Origin: Theobroma cacao
Lineage: Eukaryota > Streptophyta > Magnoliopsida > Malvales > Malvaceae
Assembly: GCF_000208745.1 (NCBI RefSeq)
Contig: NC_030853.1
Span: 21,614,594-21,678,593 of the forward strand
Direction of reading: 5' to 3'
Length of the DNA: 64,000 nt
Positions 12,595 through 21,112 of the stretch are shown here, one piece after another. The notes below the pieces were generated by a model. That model was given only the letters and a program-made list of their open reading frames with translations, was not told where the DNA came from and ran no database searches. Both the position numbers and the translations under genes were made by a program. How positions within the stretch are numbered: position 1 is the first letter of the stretch; every line of letters begins with the position of its first letter.

Positions 12595-13023
12595 ATTGAC
12601 GGAATTGTCGACGGAGTTCATCTATTAGCGACGAAGTTCATCAGTTACTAACGGAATTGCTGATGGAATTCACATGCAATACCAACGAAATTGGCATGAC
12701 TGACAGATATGGCTTGTAAGCTTCAAAGTTGGTTCCATCGGTAATTAACGACAGAATTGCCGATGGATCTTGTTTTGTTAATAATTAACGATGGAATTTA
12801 CAGATGGATTTCAACTAATACCTACAAACATTTTATTGACAAGAACAAACTCTTTGTTAACGGATACTTCGATCAGCAATTTATTGATAGAAAATTTCGT
12901 TACGAACAAATTTAGCGTCATCGACAACGTCTTTTTCGATCGACTGTCGACGATTACCATTGGCAAGTTTATTGGTGATGCAAGATTCCAACGGAACGTC
13001 CTGTCAGTAATACCTTCTTTTTT
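12595..13023 (+). repeat. CACTA subterminal repeat block (unit 1)
   Basis: Short degenerate words of the form GACGGAATTGCCGATGGA and TAATTAACGACGGAAT recur in both orientations. Subterminal arrays of this kind are the binding region for CACTA-encoded proteins. The matching block of unit 2 is about 14136-14562. Confidence 0.65.
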
Positions 13024-13672
13024 GGGTAAAAACCCTAACTCCTATAAGTTTTAATCGAAATTACACGAAGGTCCATTAGTTTTCAAAATAGACACTCCGC
13101 CTTAAAAAAATATTTTTTGCTAGACACGTAGGTCCAACCATTAGTCAACCATTTGTATTTTTGTCAACTTACTGAAGTGGCAAGGGTAAAAAGATAATTT
13201 TACCATTGATTAATTTTTATAATTATAATTATATAATTTTATTATTTTTTTTATTAATTGAAAAATTTTTCCCCATTGGAGAGCATTGGAGCTCCCCTAG
13301 AGAGCTTGATTGGGGCTACTTAAAGGAGCATCGGGTTCCCCAAGGGGAGCACTAGGTGTGCCTTTGGGAGCCCTGATCGGGCTTCCTTTTCTTGAGAGCA
13401 CCAGTGCTCCCTTAGGGAGCCTGATTTGAGGCTCCCCTCCCCTTCTGTCGATGCTCCCCTTTCTTGGGGAACACTAATCAGTGTTCTCTATTTTTATTAT
13501 TTTTTTAAAAAATATAATAATAATTTTTTAAATTAATAAAAAAGTTATTTTAGTCTTTTTATTATTTCTATTAATGGTATTTGTAATCTTGAGGCAAAGT
13601 GTCCATTTTGAAAACTAATGGACTTCTGTGTAATTTCGATCAAAACTTAACAAGATCAAGGTATTTTATCCC
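13024..13672. mobile_element. Nested inverted-repeat element (MULE/MITE-like), copy in unit 1
   Basis: The left arm (GGGTAAAAACCCTAAC, then AGTTTTAATCGAAATTACAC and onward) and the right arm (reverse complement of GTGTAATTTCGATCAAAACT through ATTTTATCCC) form imperfect inverted repeats of about 90 bases. The arms are bordered by TTCTTTTTT and TCTTTTTTT, a possible 9-bp target duplication. The core is GC-rich with many GGGAGC and GCTCCC words. No coding capacity was seen. The possible 9-bp duplication and long inverted ends suggest a Mutator-type non-autonomous element, though the T-rich border makes the duplication ambiguous. Confidence 0.6.
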
Positions 13673-14562
13673 TCTTTTTTTGTAATGAACGAAGTGTAAT
13701 GAGTTAACAAAATTAAACTGCAAAGTGTAGTTCCATTACAATCTACTACACTAATTCTGTATTAGACCATTTACTATTACATTTAATTTATTAAATGTTG
13801 TAGTAAAATCAGACCATTTAATAAAAGCACCAATTAATAAATTAAATTAATTAACAAATCAATATAAGATCAAGTCAACCTCACACATAATATGCCATTC
13901 CAATATGAAATTTGTTGATTTCACATTTCCCCTTTGCCCATCGAGACAACGCCCCGTAACCTCCCTTTTTTTAGCTTCTTAGCCATTCATTGATGTGGAT
14001 AGTACAACTGCATTTCTTTGATTATTTAGAATTTGATAATCATCACCTTTTGATTTGATCACTAGTCTCACACATTACAAACAGGACAAATTTAATCCCA
14101 AAATAAATAAAAAAACTTGCACTGTCTTTTATTATCAATGTAATTGTCAAAGGAGTTCATTTATTAGAGACGGAGTTCATCAGTTATTAATGAAATTGCC
14201 GATGGAATTCATACGCAATACCAACGGAATTGGCATGACCAACGGATATGGCTTGTATGCTTCAAAGTTGGTTCTGTCGGTAATTAACGACGAAATTGTT
14301 GATAGATCTTGTTTTGTCGGTAATTAATGATGGAATTTACCAATGGATTTCAACTAATACCTACGAACATTTTATTGACAAGAACAAACTCTTTGCTAAC
14401 GGATACTTCGGTCAGCAATTTACTGACAAAAAATTTTGTTACGAACAAATTTGGCATCATCGACAACGTCTTTTTAGACCGACTGTTGATGACTACCATC
14501 GAAAAGCCTATTGGTGATGCAAGATACCAACGGAACGTCTCGTCGGTAATACCCTCTTTTTT

Positions 14563-15205
14563 GGGTAAAAACCCTAACTCTAAGTTTTGATCGAAATTAC
14601 ACGGAGGTCCATTAATTTTCAAAATAGACACTCTGTTCTAAAAAAATATTTTTCACTAGACATGTAGGTTCAGCCGTTAGTCAACCGTTATGTCCGTCAA
14701 CTTATTGAACTGGTAAAAGTAAAAAGATAATTTTACCCTTGATTAATTTTTATAATTATAATTATATAATTTTATTGTTATTTTTTAATTAAAAAAAATC
14801 TCCTCATTGGATAGCACTAGAGCTCCCCTAGGGAGCTCAATCAAGGCTCCTTAAGGGAGCATCGGGTTCCCCAAGGGGAGCACTAGGTGCACCCTTGGGA
14901 GCCCCAATCGGGCTTCTTTTTCTTGGGAGCACCAGTGCTCCCTTAGGGAGCTTGATTTGGGGCTCCCTTCCCTTTTCTGTCAGTGCTCCTCTTTCTTGGG
15001 GAGCACTGATCGGTGCTTTATATTTTTGTTGTTTTTTTAAAATATATAATAATAATTTTTTAAATTAATAAAAAAATATATTTTAGTCCTTTTATCATTT
15101 CTGTTAATAGTGTTTATAATCTTGGAGTAGAGTATGCATTTCGAAAACTAATGAGCTTTCGTGTAATTTCGATCAAAACTTAAGAAGTTCAAGTTATTTT
15201 ATCCC
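14563..15205. mobile_element. Nested inverted-repeat element, copy in unit 2
   Basis: Same structure as 13024-13672, with the same GGGTAAAAACCC start, GC-rich core and ATTTTATCCC end. Because it lies at the same place within both tandem units, it was present before the duplication. Confidence 0.6.
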
Positions 15206-15219
15206 TTTTTTTTGTAGTG
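15206..15219 (+). mobile_element. CACTA 3' terminal inverted repeat
   Basis: A T run followed by GTAGTG is the complement of CACTACAAAA, the defining end of CACTA elements. The unit 1 counterpart at 13674-13687 has decayed to GTAATG. Beyond it begins host sequence shared with 32075 and 40495. Confidence 0.75.
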
Positions 15220-16420
15220 AACGAAGTGTAATGAGTTAACAAAATTAAACTGCTAAGTGTAGTTCCATTACAATCTACTACACTTATTCTGTATTAGACC
15301 ATTTACTATTACATTTAATTTATTAAATGTTGTAGTAAAATCAGACCATTTAATAAAAGCACCAATTAATAAATTAAATTAATTAACGAATCAATACAAG
15401 ATCAAGTCAACCTCACACATAATATGCCATTCCCATACGAAATTTGTTGATTTCACGTTTCCTCTTTGCCCATCGAGACAACGCCCCGTAACCTCCCTTC
15501 TTTTAGCTTCTTAGCCATTCATTGATGTGGATAGTACAACTGCATTTCTTTGATTATTTAGAATTTGATATCATCACCTTTTGATTTGATCACTAGTCTC
15601 ACTCATTACGGGTTTAATTAAGAATGATGCGATTGTCGACAATGACTTAATTAAAATAGGTAACCTAATTCTGTCAATGTGATAAACTTTCTAGTTTATT
15701 ATTATTAGATAGCATTTACTATGCAACGATTCCAAGTATCTGTCATATGAGTAAAAAGCGTATATTTAACATATTTTATCCTTATAACTGAAAACATCAA
15801 ATGTAACTTTTAATATTTTTCTTTTGAATCAATTAATTTTGAAAAATAATACTTTCATCACAGCTTTTGTAAATATTACTATTTTAATTAGTTTGTAAAT
15901 ATTATTATTTTAGTTACTTATTACTATCACATGGACATAACTACTTGACAAAAACGATGATATAGATGGTGACGACATAGAATATGAGGTACTAAATCGG
16001 TTATCTTTAATAATTAAATGATCAAAATAATTATATTTATAAATGTTTGTGAACAAATTAAAACAAAGAAATATCAATAAGTTAAGTGATAAAAATGATA
16101 ATTTGCTCAAATAAAAACTTAATGATAAAAATGCAGTGTTGCAAAATGTGGGAATGAAACTAGTTAGAACCAAATTTTGAGGACAAGGAATGGAATTTAC
16201 TCCATGAAAAATCACTCACGTGGGAGATATTAGGAAAGAGAATTTAAACAATAACACATGAAATAGCTGTTCTTTATAATATATTTATTTTTATTGAAAG
16301 AGGAACATGTGCAACAAGGGTGTCAGTCTAGGCATCATCATTATTGAGTTGTATCCAACAGCTTATAAAAACCCAGCTAGCAGAGTATCATTAATATATT
16401 TTCAAAAAACGAGCAATACG
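15220..16420 (+). repeat. Host segmental duplication, copy A, upstream part
   Basis: Non-coding sequence homologous to copy B (about 40500-42540, with a MITE-like insertion there) and in part to copy D (about 32080-32869). Shared landmarks are GTAATGAGTTAACAAAATTA, ACATGGACATAACTACTTGA and GTATCCAACAGCTTATAAA. Homology stops at 16420, where an insertion separates it from the first exon at 19828. Confidence 0.8.
16364..16370 (+). promoter_or_regulatory. TATA-like box of copy A
   Basis: TATAAAA follows GTATCCAACAGCT. The same spot in copy B is TATAAATA at 42473, about 69 bases before an ATG. In copy A the spacing to the ATG is stretched to about 3.4 kb by an insertion, so this promoter is probably uncoupled. 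Confidence 0.4.
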
Positions 16421-17108
16421 GGAGGAAAGGCTTAATAATTTTAAAAGTTTAAAATTAAATATTTAAATAATTTTTTTAAATTAAAATTTTTAGTTAAATT
16501 TTTAATTTAATAAATCAATTATCATATAAAATAAAAATATATAACAATATAATATAAACTCTAAATTAAAATAAAAAAGTTTGTAAAATTAAAATAATAG
16601 TACTTAATTATTAAACACTTATTTTAAATAACAAATGAGGCTTATGACTTTATGAAAATAATAGCATAATAGACTTCTTGTATATTCTTTAAAGGAAAAT
16701 TAAAGTAAAAAAAAACAGCAAATGAAGAAAAAAGAGTTTAAAAGTGAATATTATAAATTAAAAAAATAATTAGTTTTATATATAATAGCTATTAGAGATA
16801 ATTAAATATGTTCATTGATTGAAAATAGAAAAAATAGTTAAGAAAAAAAAATCATCAGATATAATTAAATATATATTAATGTTGGTTGATTGGAAATAGT
16901 AAAAAAATTGAGAAATAATAGTATTGTAGGAATTGGAAAGTGATACAAAATTTAGATTTATTAAACACATAATTGGAGAAGTTAAAAAGTATATTATTTT
17001 ATTAATTATCTTGACTTTTACATGAAAAATGAGTTAAATAGTTGAGAATTAATAAGAACGTGACAAAAGAATAAAATAGATATTTATTAGATCTAAGAGA
17101 ATAGATAG
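16421..17108. other. AT-rich insertion, left part
   Basis: Absent from copy B, where GAGCCATACG is followed at once by AGTTTCTCCT. Together with 19694-19815 it forms a host insertion of about 0.8 kb into which the Copia element at 17109 later inserted. I see no gene and no clear ends. Confidence 0.5.
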
Positions 17109-17585
17109 TGTTGAGTTTTAGGTTGACTAGAATTCTAGATCTTATTTGATTAGGATTTTTTGTTTGTGTACAATATTGAGTAGTTGTATGGTTTAAACTT
17201 CTTATTCCACATCGAATCCTAATCACATTTTACTTTGAACTTTTATACTATAAAAGTGGATTTCTAGGTTGTAGAATTGCAAGTAGTGCTTTGAGAGCTT
17301 TAGAGAGGGAATATCTTGTAACTCTGTCTTTTGCTCTAAGTTGAGCGAGAGTGGTTTGGGTGAGTGTTCTTGGGAGGTTATTGAGGAAGAGTGTGCAAGG
17401 GATCTTGGGTTGATTTGGAGAACCATAAAGGTCAATTTATTGCACTTTAAATTCTCAATAATAGAAGAATAGTTTCACTCCATGGACGTAGGCAAGAGGC
17501 CGAACCACGTAAATTCTTGTGTTTTTCTGTTTGCTTAATTTCTCTGGATTTTATCTTTGTTGATTCTTGAGAAATTTCCACAACA
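17109..17585 (+). repeat. 5' LTR of the deleted Copia element
   Basis: Starts TGTTGAGTTTTAGGTTGACT and ends TTTCCACAACA. A TATA-like ACTATAAAAG lies near 17248. It pairs with 19216-19693. Confidence 0.92.
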
Positions 17586-17630
17586 AACTGGTATCAGAGC
17601 TTCGGGTTTCGTAAATTCAAGATTCAACAA

Positions 17631-18368
17631 GGATGTCAAAAGTTACTAGTTCTACGAATTTTTCAATTGAGAAGTTTGATGGGAAGACTAGTTTCACGCA
17701 GTGACAGAGAATGATGAAAGATCTCCTTGTGCAACAAGGTTCCCCTTGCTAGGAAAGAAGGAAGGGCAACTAGATAACATGAAGGATGTTGAATGGACAG
17801 AGTTGGAGCAAAGGTGTGTGAGCACTATTCGGCTTTGCATTGAAGATAATGTGTTTAATCATATTATTAATGAGGATTCTGCTCCAAGATTATGGGCAAA
17901 GTTAGAGAAAATTTACTTGGCGAAAAGTCTTTCTAACAAGTTGTAGCTTAGGCAAAAATTGTATCGCTTAAAGATGGAAGAGAATGGAGACCTAATGAAG
18001 CATATGAATGAATTCGATGGGATTATTGATCAGTTGAAAAAGGTTGATGTGAAGGTGGAGGAAGAGGAAAAGACACTATTGTTCCTGGCTTCGCTTCCAG
18101 ACTCCTATGAGGTATTTGTGGAATCTCTTATATATGGGATGGATACAATAACGTTAGAACAAACACAAGCAACATTAATGTCTCGTGAAGGCCGAAAGAA
18201 AAGTAAGGAAGGGGATAAAGATTCAAGTGGCTTGGCATTAGTAACTGAGGCTCTAGGAGGAAGTCAACCGGTAAGGGATCTAAGGGTGGCAAGTCTAGAT
18301 CCAATAATATTCAATGCTTTCAATACAAAGGGTATGGACATATTAAAAGGGATTGTCCTATAAAAAAT
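17631..18368 (+). pseudogene. Copia gag (UBN2-type) with degenerate zinc knuckle
   Basis: The frame opens with an ATG at 17631 and reads FSIEKFDGKTSFTQ before an early stop. It is then recognisable as capsid-type gag: PRLWAKLEKIYLAKSLSNKL, LMKHMNEFDGIIDQLKKVDV, KTLLFLASLPDSYEVFVESL. After a frame change at about 18285 a nucleocapsid motif CFQYKGYGHIKRDC appears, in which the second cysteine of the CCHC knuckle is tyrosine. The product would package element RNA into virus-like particles. Premature stops make it non-functional. Confidence 0.85.
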
Positions 18369-18469
18369 GATGAAAGTAACGAGAACAAAGGTGAGTTTGC
18401 TTTCGTTACTGAAGGTGATGATTGTGATATCCTTACAATCTCAGAAAATATGGATGTAAATTCTGATTA

Positions 18470-18980
18470 GTATTTAGATTCTGCTCCTGCTACTCACATA
18501 TGTTATCAAATAGATTATTTTGATTTACTTCAAGAAAGGGTGGCTGGGAATTTGACTTTGGGTAATAAGTCAATAGTAAATGTCATGGGTCTTGGAGTGG
18601 TGAAAATCAAAATGTTTGATGAGGTTATGCGCTCTTTGGGTGGTGTGGCTTATGTCTCAAAGATGCGTAAGAATCTAATATCATTGAGCCTGTTAGACTC
18701 TAAAGGGTATGGATATTCTGCTTATGATGGAGTGGTAAAAGTCACACAAGGCGACATGGTCCTGATGAGAGAGAATTTTCATAATGGCTTGTATCGTCTA
18801 GAATGTGAGGCCTCGAAAGGATGGGAACAGTGCACAGCGGATGGTAGCTACCAAAGTGAGATTTCATTTGCCGAGGAGGTGATGAAAGATTCTCATGGTG
18901 TAGATGATGGTGAAAGGACGAAAAATCTTGTCAGAAGTGAATTGGAAAGGTCGTCGAGGCCCTTTTCCGAAGTCAATTAG
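18470..18980 (+). pseudogene. Copia protease/GAG-pre-integrase remnant
   Basis: It begins YLDSAPATHICYQID, corresponding to the W-x-D-S-G-A-T/S-x-H-x-C protease start, with the glycine changed to alanine. It continues with SLGGVAYVSKMRKNLISLSL and MRENFHNGLYRLECEAS, the stretch normally leading into integrase. At that point homology to pol ends and about 235 bases of unrelated sequence lead to the 3' LTR. This marks the internal deletion. Confidence 0.75.
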
Positions 18981-19215
18981 TGCCATTGACTTGATTGCTA
19001 CACAGGTGCATTGGCCGTTTTGTAGAATCGAGTGTTGGACCATACTTGATTCGGTATGTGTAGTCACGGTAATTATAAAGGCCAATGATTTAGAAAATCT
19101 TATGCTTGGAGAGTTGTTTAAGGTGTTGGAAAGTAGGTGGAGTTAGAAAGTTGCAATTAGGTGCGACTAGTGGAAGAGGTTTAAGAAGTTTGAATTCAAG
19201 TCAAAGGTGGAGATT

Positions 19216-19693
19216 TGTTGAGTTTTAGGTTGACTAGAATTCTAGATCTTATTTGATTAGGATTTTTTGTTTATGTACAACATTGAGTAGTTGTATGGTT
19301 TTAAACTTCTTATTCCACATCGAATCCTAATCACATTCTACTTTGGACTTTTATACTATAAAAGTGGATTTCTAGGCTTTAGAATTACAAGTAGTGTTTT
19401 GAGAGCTCTAGAGAGGGAATACTTTGTAACTCTGTCTTTTGCTCTAGGTGGAGCGAGAGTGGTTTAGGTGAGTGTTCTTGGGAGGTTATTGAGGAAGAGT
19501 GTGCAAGGGATCTTGGGTTGATTTGGGAAACCATAAAGGTCAATTTATTATACTTTAAATTCTCAATAATAGAAGAACAGTTTCACTCCGTGGACATAGG
19601 TAAGAGGTCGAACCATGTAAATTCTTGTGTTTTTCTGTCTGCTTAATTTCTCTGAATTTTATTTTTGTTGATTCTTGGGTAATTTCCACAACA
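19216..19693 (+). repeat. 3' LTR of the deleted Copia element
   Basis: Nearly identical to 17109-17585, including the ACTATAAAAG box near 19355. It is preceded by the purine-rich AAAGGTGGAGATT at its 5' edge. Confidence 0.92.
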
Positions 19694-19815
19694 AATAGAC
19701 ATTTTATTAATTATTTTAATTATTTTAGATTTTTAATACAATTAATTATATTATTATTATTATAAAATTAAAAGTTTATAAAAATTTGAGGCACCCTTGA
19801 GCCAACAATCATATC
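19694..19815. other. AT-rich insertion, right part
   Basis: Remainder of the insertion absent from copy B. It ends at about AATCATATCA, immediately before the shared AGTTTCTCCT. No gene seen. Confidence 0.5.
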
Positions 19816-19827
19816 AAGTTTCTCCTT

Positions 19828-20703
19828 ATGGCTGTTATAATTTCTTTTCTAAGTTATTTTCATTGTTTCCATAAAAATAAGAGATATAAGGAAGCTGATG
19901 AAAAGCAGGGCCATGCTAGAAATATATTTGCACCGAAGATCATACAAGATCAGGTTCATAATCTTTACTTTTGGGTTTCTTTCTATCTCCCCTCTATACT
20001 TTGCTATACAAACTTAACAAAATTAGCAAACTGATAAGCTCTTTTAAGACATTTTTGTACCAAAATCTGAATTTCTTATTAGATTTTGTTCCCTGTGCAA
20101 TGTAGGAATGTATGAGAAATCTATGTGGGACACTCATTAGAGCAAGAATCAATTAGTTACTTGTCTTCTGCATAGGTGGTTAAGGTTAAATGGTTTTATT
20201 AGTGCAATGGGAAAGCAAAGATCATTGAGGAAGTCCACATCTCAAACCTCAGAATGTTAACATTAACATACCTCCCAAGATGATGTCTTATCAAATTAGA
20301 TTTCATATACTTTAGTTGGCAATGATTTTCTCTTGGGAGAACATGGTATACAAGTTTCTGTTTACCAATTTTTTTTTTTAGAATAACTGTTTACCAATTT
20401 TGATGTTTAAAGATCAACTTTTCCAATGTACAGTGACTTTCTGTCATTGTATTGGAACTCTAGTAAAAGTAAGAATTGGAAGATATAAATGGTTCAAAGA
20501 TCATTGGTATCAGAATTAGAATTTGCTTGGTAAGGCATCTATTTTAATGGCCTCAAGTTATACTGTTACATCTACAACATTAAAACATACCACTGCATAC
20601 TTAAATCAGTATGTAGGCTCTCATTTTCCTCTACCTTCAAATTTATCAAGTAGCTGTATGGCTTGTTTCTAAAATTGGTGTTTACTGCTCTTATAGAGGT
20701 ATG
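19828..20703 (+). pseudogene. Unrecognised host gene, copy A, 5' part
   Basis: An ATG at 19828 opens MAVIISFLSYFHCFHKNKRY, a hydrophobic start followed by a basic stretch. The same start is conserved in copy B at 42542. The exon probably ends at a CAG before GTTCATAATC (about 19953). A second exon-like block follows at about 20106, and a frame there reads LEQESISYLSS, as in copy B. From 20274 onward the sequence matches copy C (from 59730). Frames contain stops, and the Copia element at 20704 breaks the gene. I do not recognise the family with confidence. Confidence 0.4.
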
Positions 20704-21070
20704 TGTCAAAAACATAAAAAATAAAGGATAAGGAAGAAACGACGCACATGGATGAGAATGTGTCTTGGTATTTTCTCATTCAAAGAATCACGGTATTACA
20801 TGGTAGTATTTATATGTACAGGTATACAATTAGTGAAGAAAGAGTAAAGTTAAACAAACACTAACTAACTAATGATTACTTCTTAACTGAAATTTAAAAG
20901 CAAAACAAAAACGTCGTGTATTAAGCTTTGGCCTTTATTTAAACGGTGAGTTTTGATCATTCTTTTCCCTTTCTTCTCACAAGCCAATATACTCACCTTT
21001 TTCATTTCATCTGTGTTTCTTCATTCTTCAAACACTTATTTGAATCATCATCTAAGGATAATGTCTAACA
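20704..21070 (-). repeat. 3' LTR of the Copia element (minus orientation)
   Basis: Reads TGTCAAAAACATAAAAAATA to GATAATGTCTAACA on the plus strand. It is diverged at scattered sites from 28638-29004, so the insertion is not very recent. Confidence 0.93.
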
Positions 21071-21082
21071 CTCCCCCTAAAG
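21071..21082 (-). other. Polypurine tract of the Copia element
   Basis: Plus-strand CTCCCCCTAAAG is CTTTAGGGGGAG on the coding strand, directly abutting the 3' LTR. This is the expected plus-strand priming site. Confidence 0.8.
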
Positions 21083-21112
21083 ATGAATTGTGAATGTTAT
21101 GAACATTCATCT

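Larger units (their letters stand above)
12540..14080 (+). repeat. Tandem duplication unit 1, containing the CACTA 3' end plus flank
   Basis: This segment repeats at 14081-15615 with an offset of 1541 bases (ACAGGACAAATTTAAT begins at 12540 and again at 14081). Each unit holds the CACTA subterminal repeats, a nested inverted-repeat element, the CACTA terminus and about 390 bases of host flank ending near TCACTAGTCTCAC. Both unit boundaries share a short similarity, ATTACATACAGG against ATTACAAACAGG. Confidence 0.9.
2314..15219 (+). mobile_element. Decayed autonomous CACTA (En/Spm) DNA transposon, 5' end not found
   Basis: Two genes in the usual CACTA order can be read: a TNP2 transposase (about 2390-10570) and a Transposase_24-like gene (about 10657-12390). 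After them come subterminal repeats rich in GACGGAATTGCCGA-like words. The right terminus TTTTTTTGTAGTG at 15206-15219 is the complement of the CACTACAAAAAAA end typical of the superfamily. The 5' terminus was not found, so the left coordinate is only where coding sequence begins. The element carries two nested LTR insertions and a tandem duplication of its 3' end. Confidence 0.85.
14081..15615 (+). repeat. Tandem duplication unit 2
   Basis: Second copy of 12540-14080. Its CACTA terminus is the better preserved one (GTAGTG, against GTAATG in unit 1). The small open frames at 12791-13054 and 14327-14590 are the same subterminal sequence in both units and are not genes. Confidence 0.9.
17109..19693 (+). 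mobile_element. Non-autonomous Ty1/Copia element lacking most of pol
   Basis: Two near-identical LTRs (17109-17585 and 19216-19693, about 478 bases, TGTTGAG...CAACA) bracket only about 1.6 kb. A primer-binding site TGGTATCAGAGC, matching initiator methionine tRNA, lies at 17589-17600. A purine-rich tract precedes the right LTR. Flanks GATAG and AATAG are a 4/5 target duplication. Gag and part of the protease/GAG-pre region remain. Integrase, reverse transcriptase and RNase H are absent, so movement would need another element's enzymes. Confidence 0.92.
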
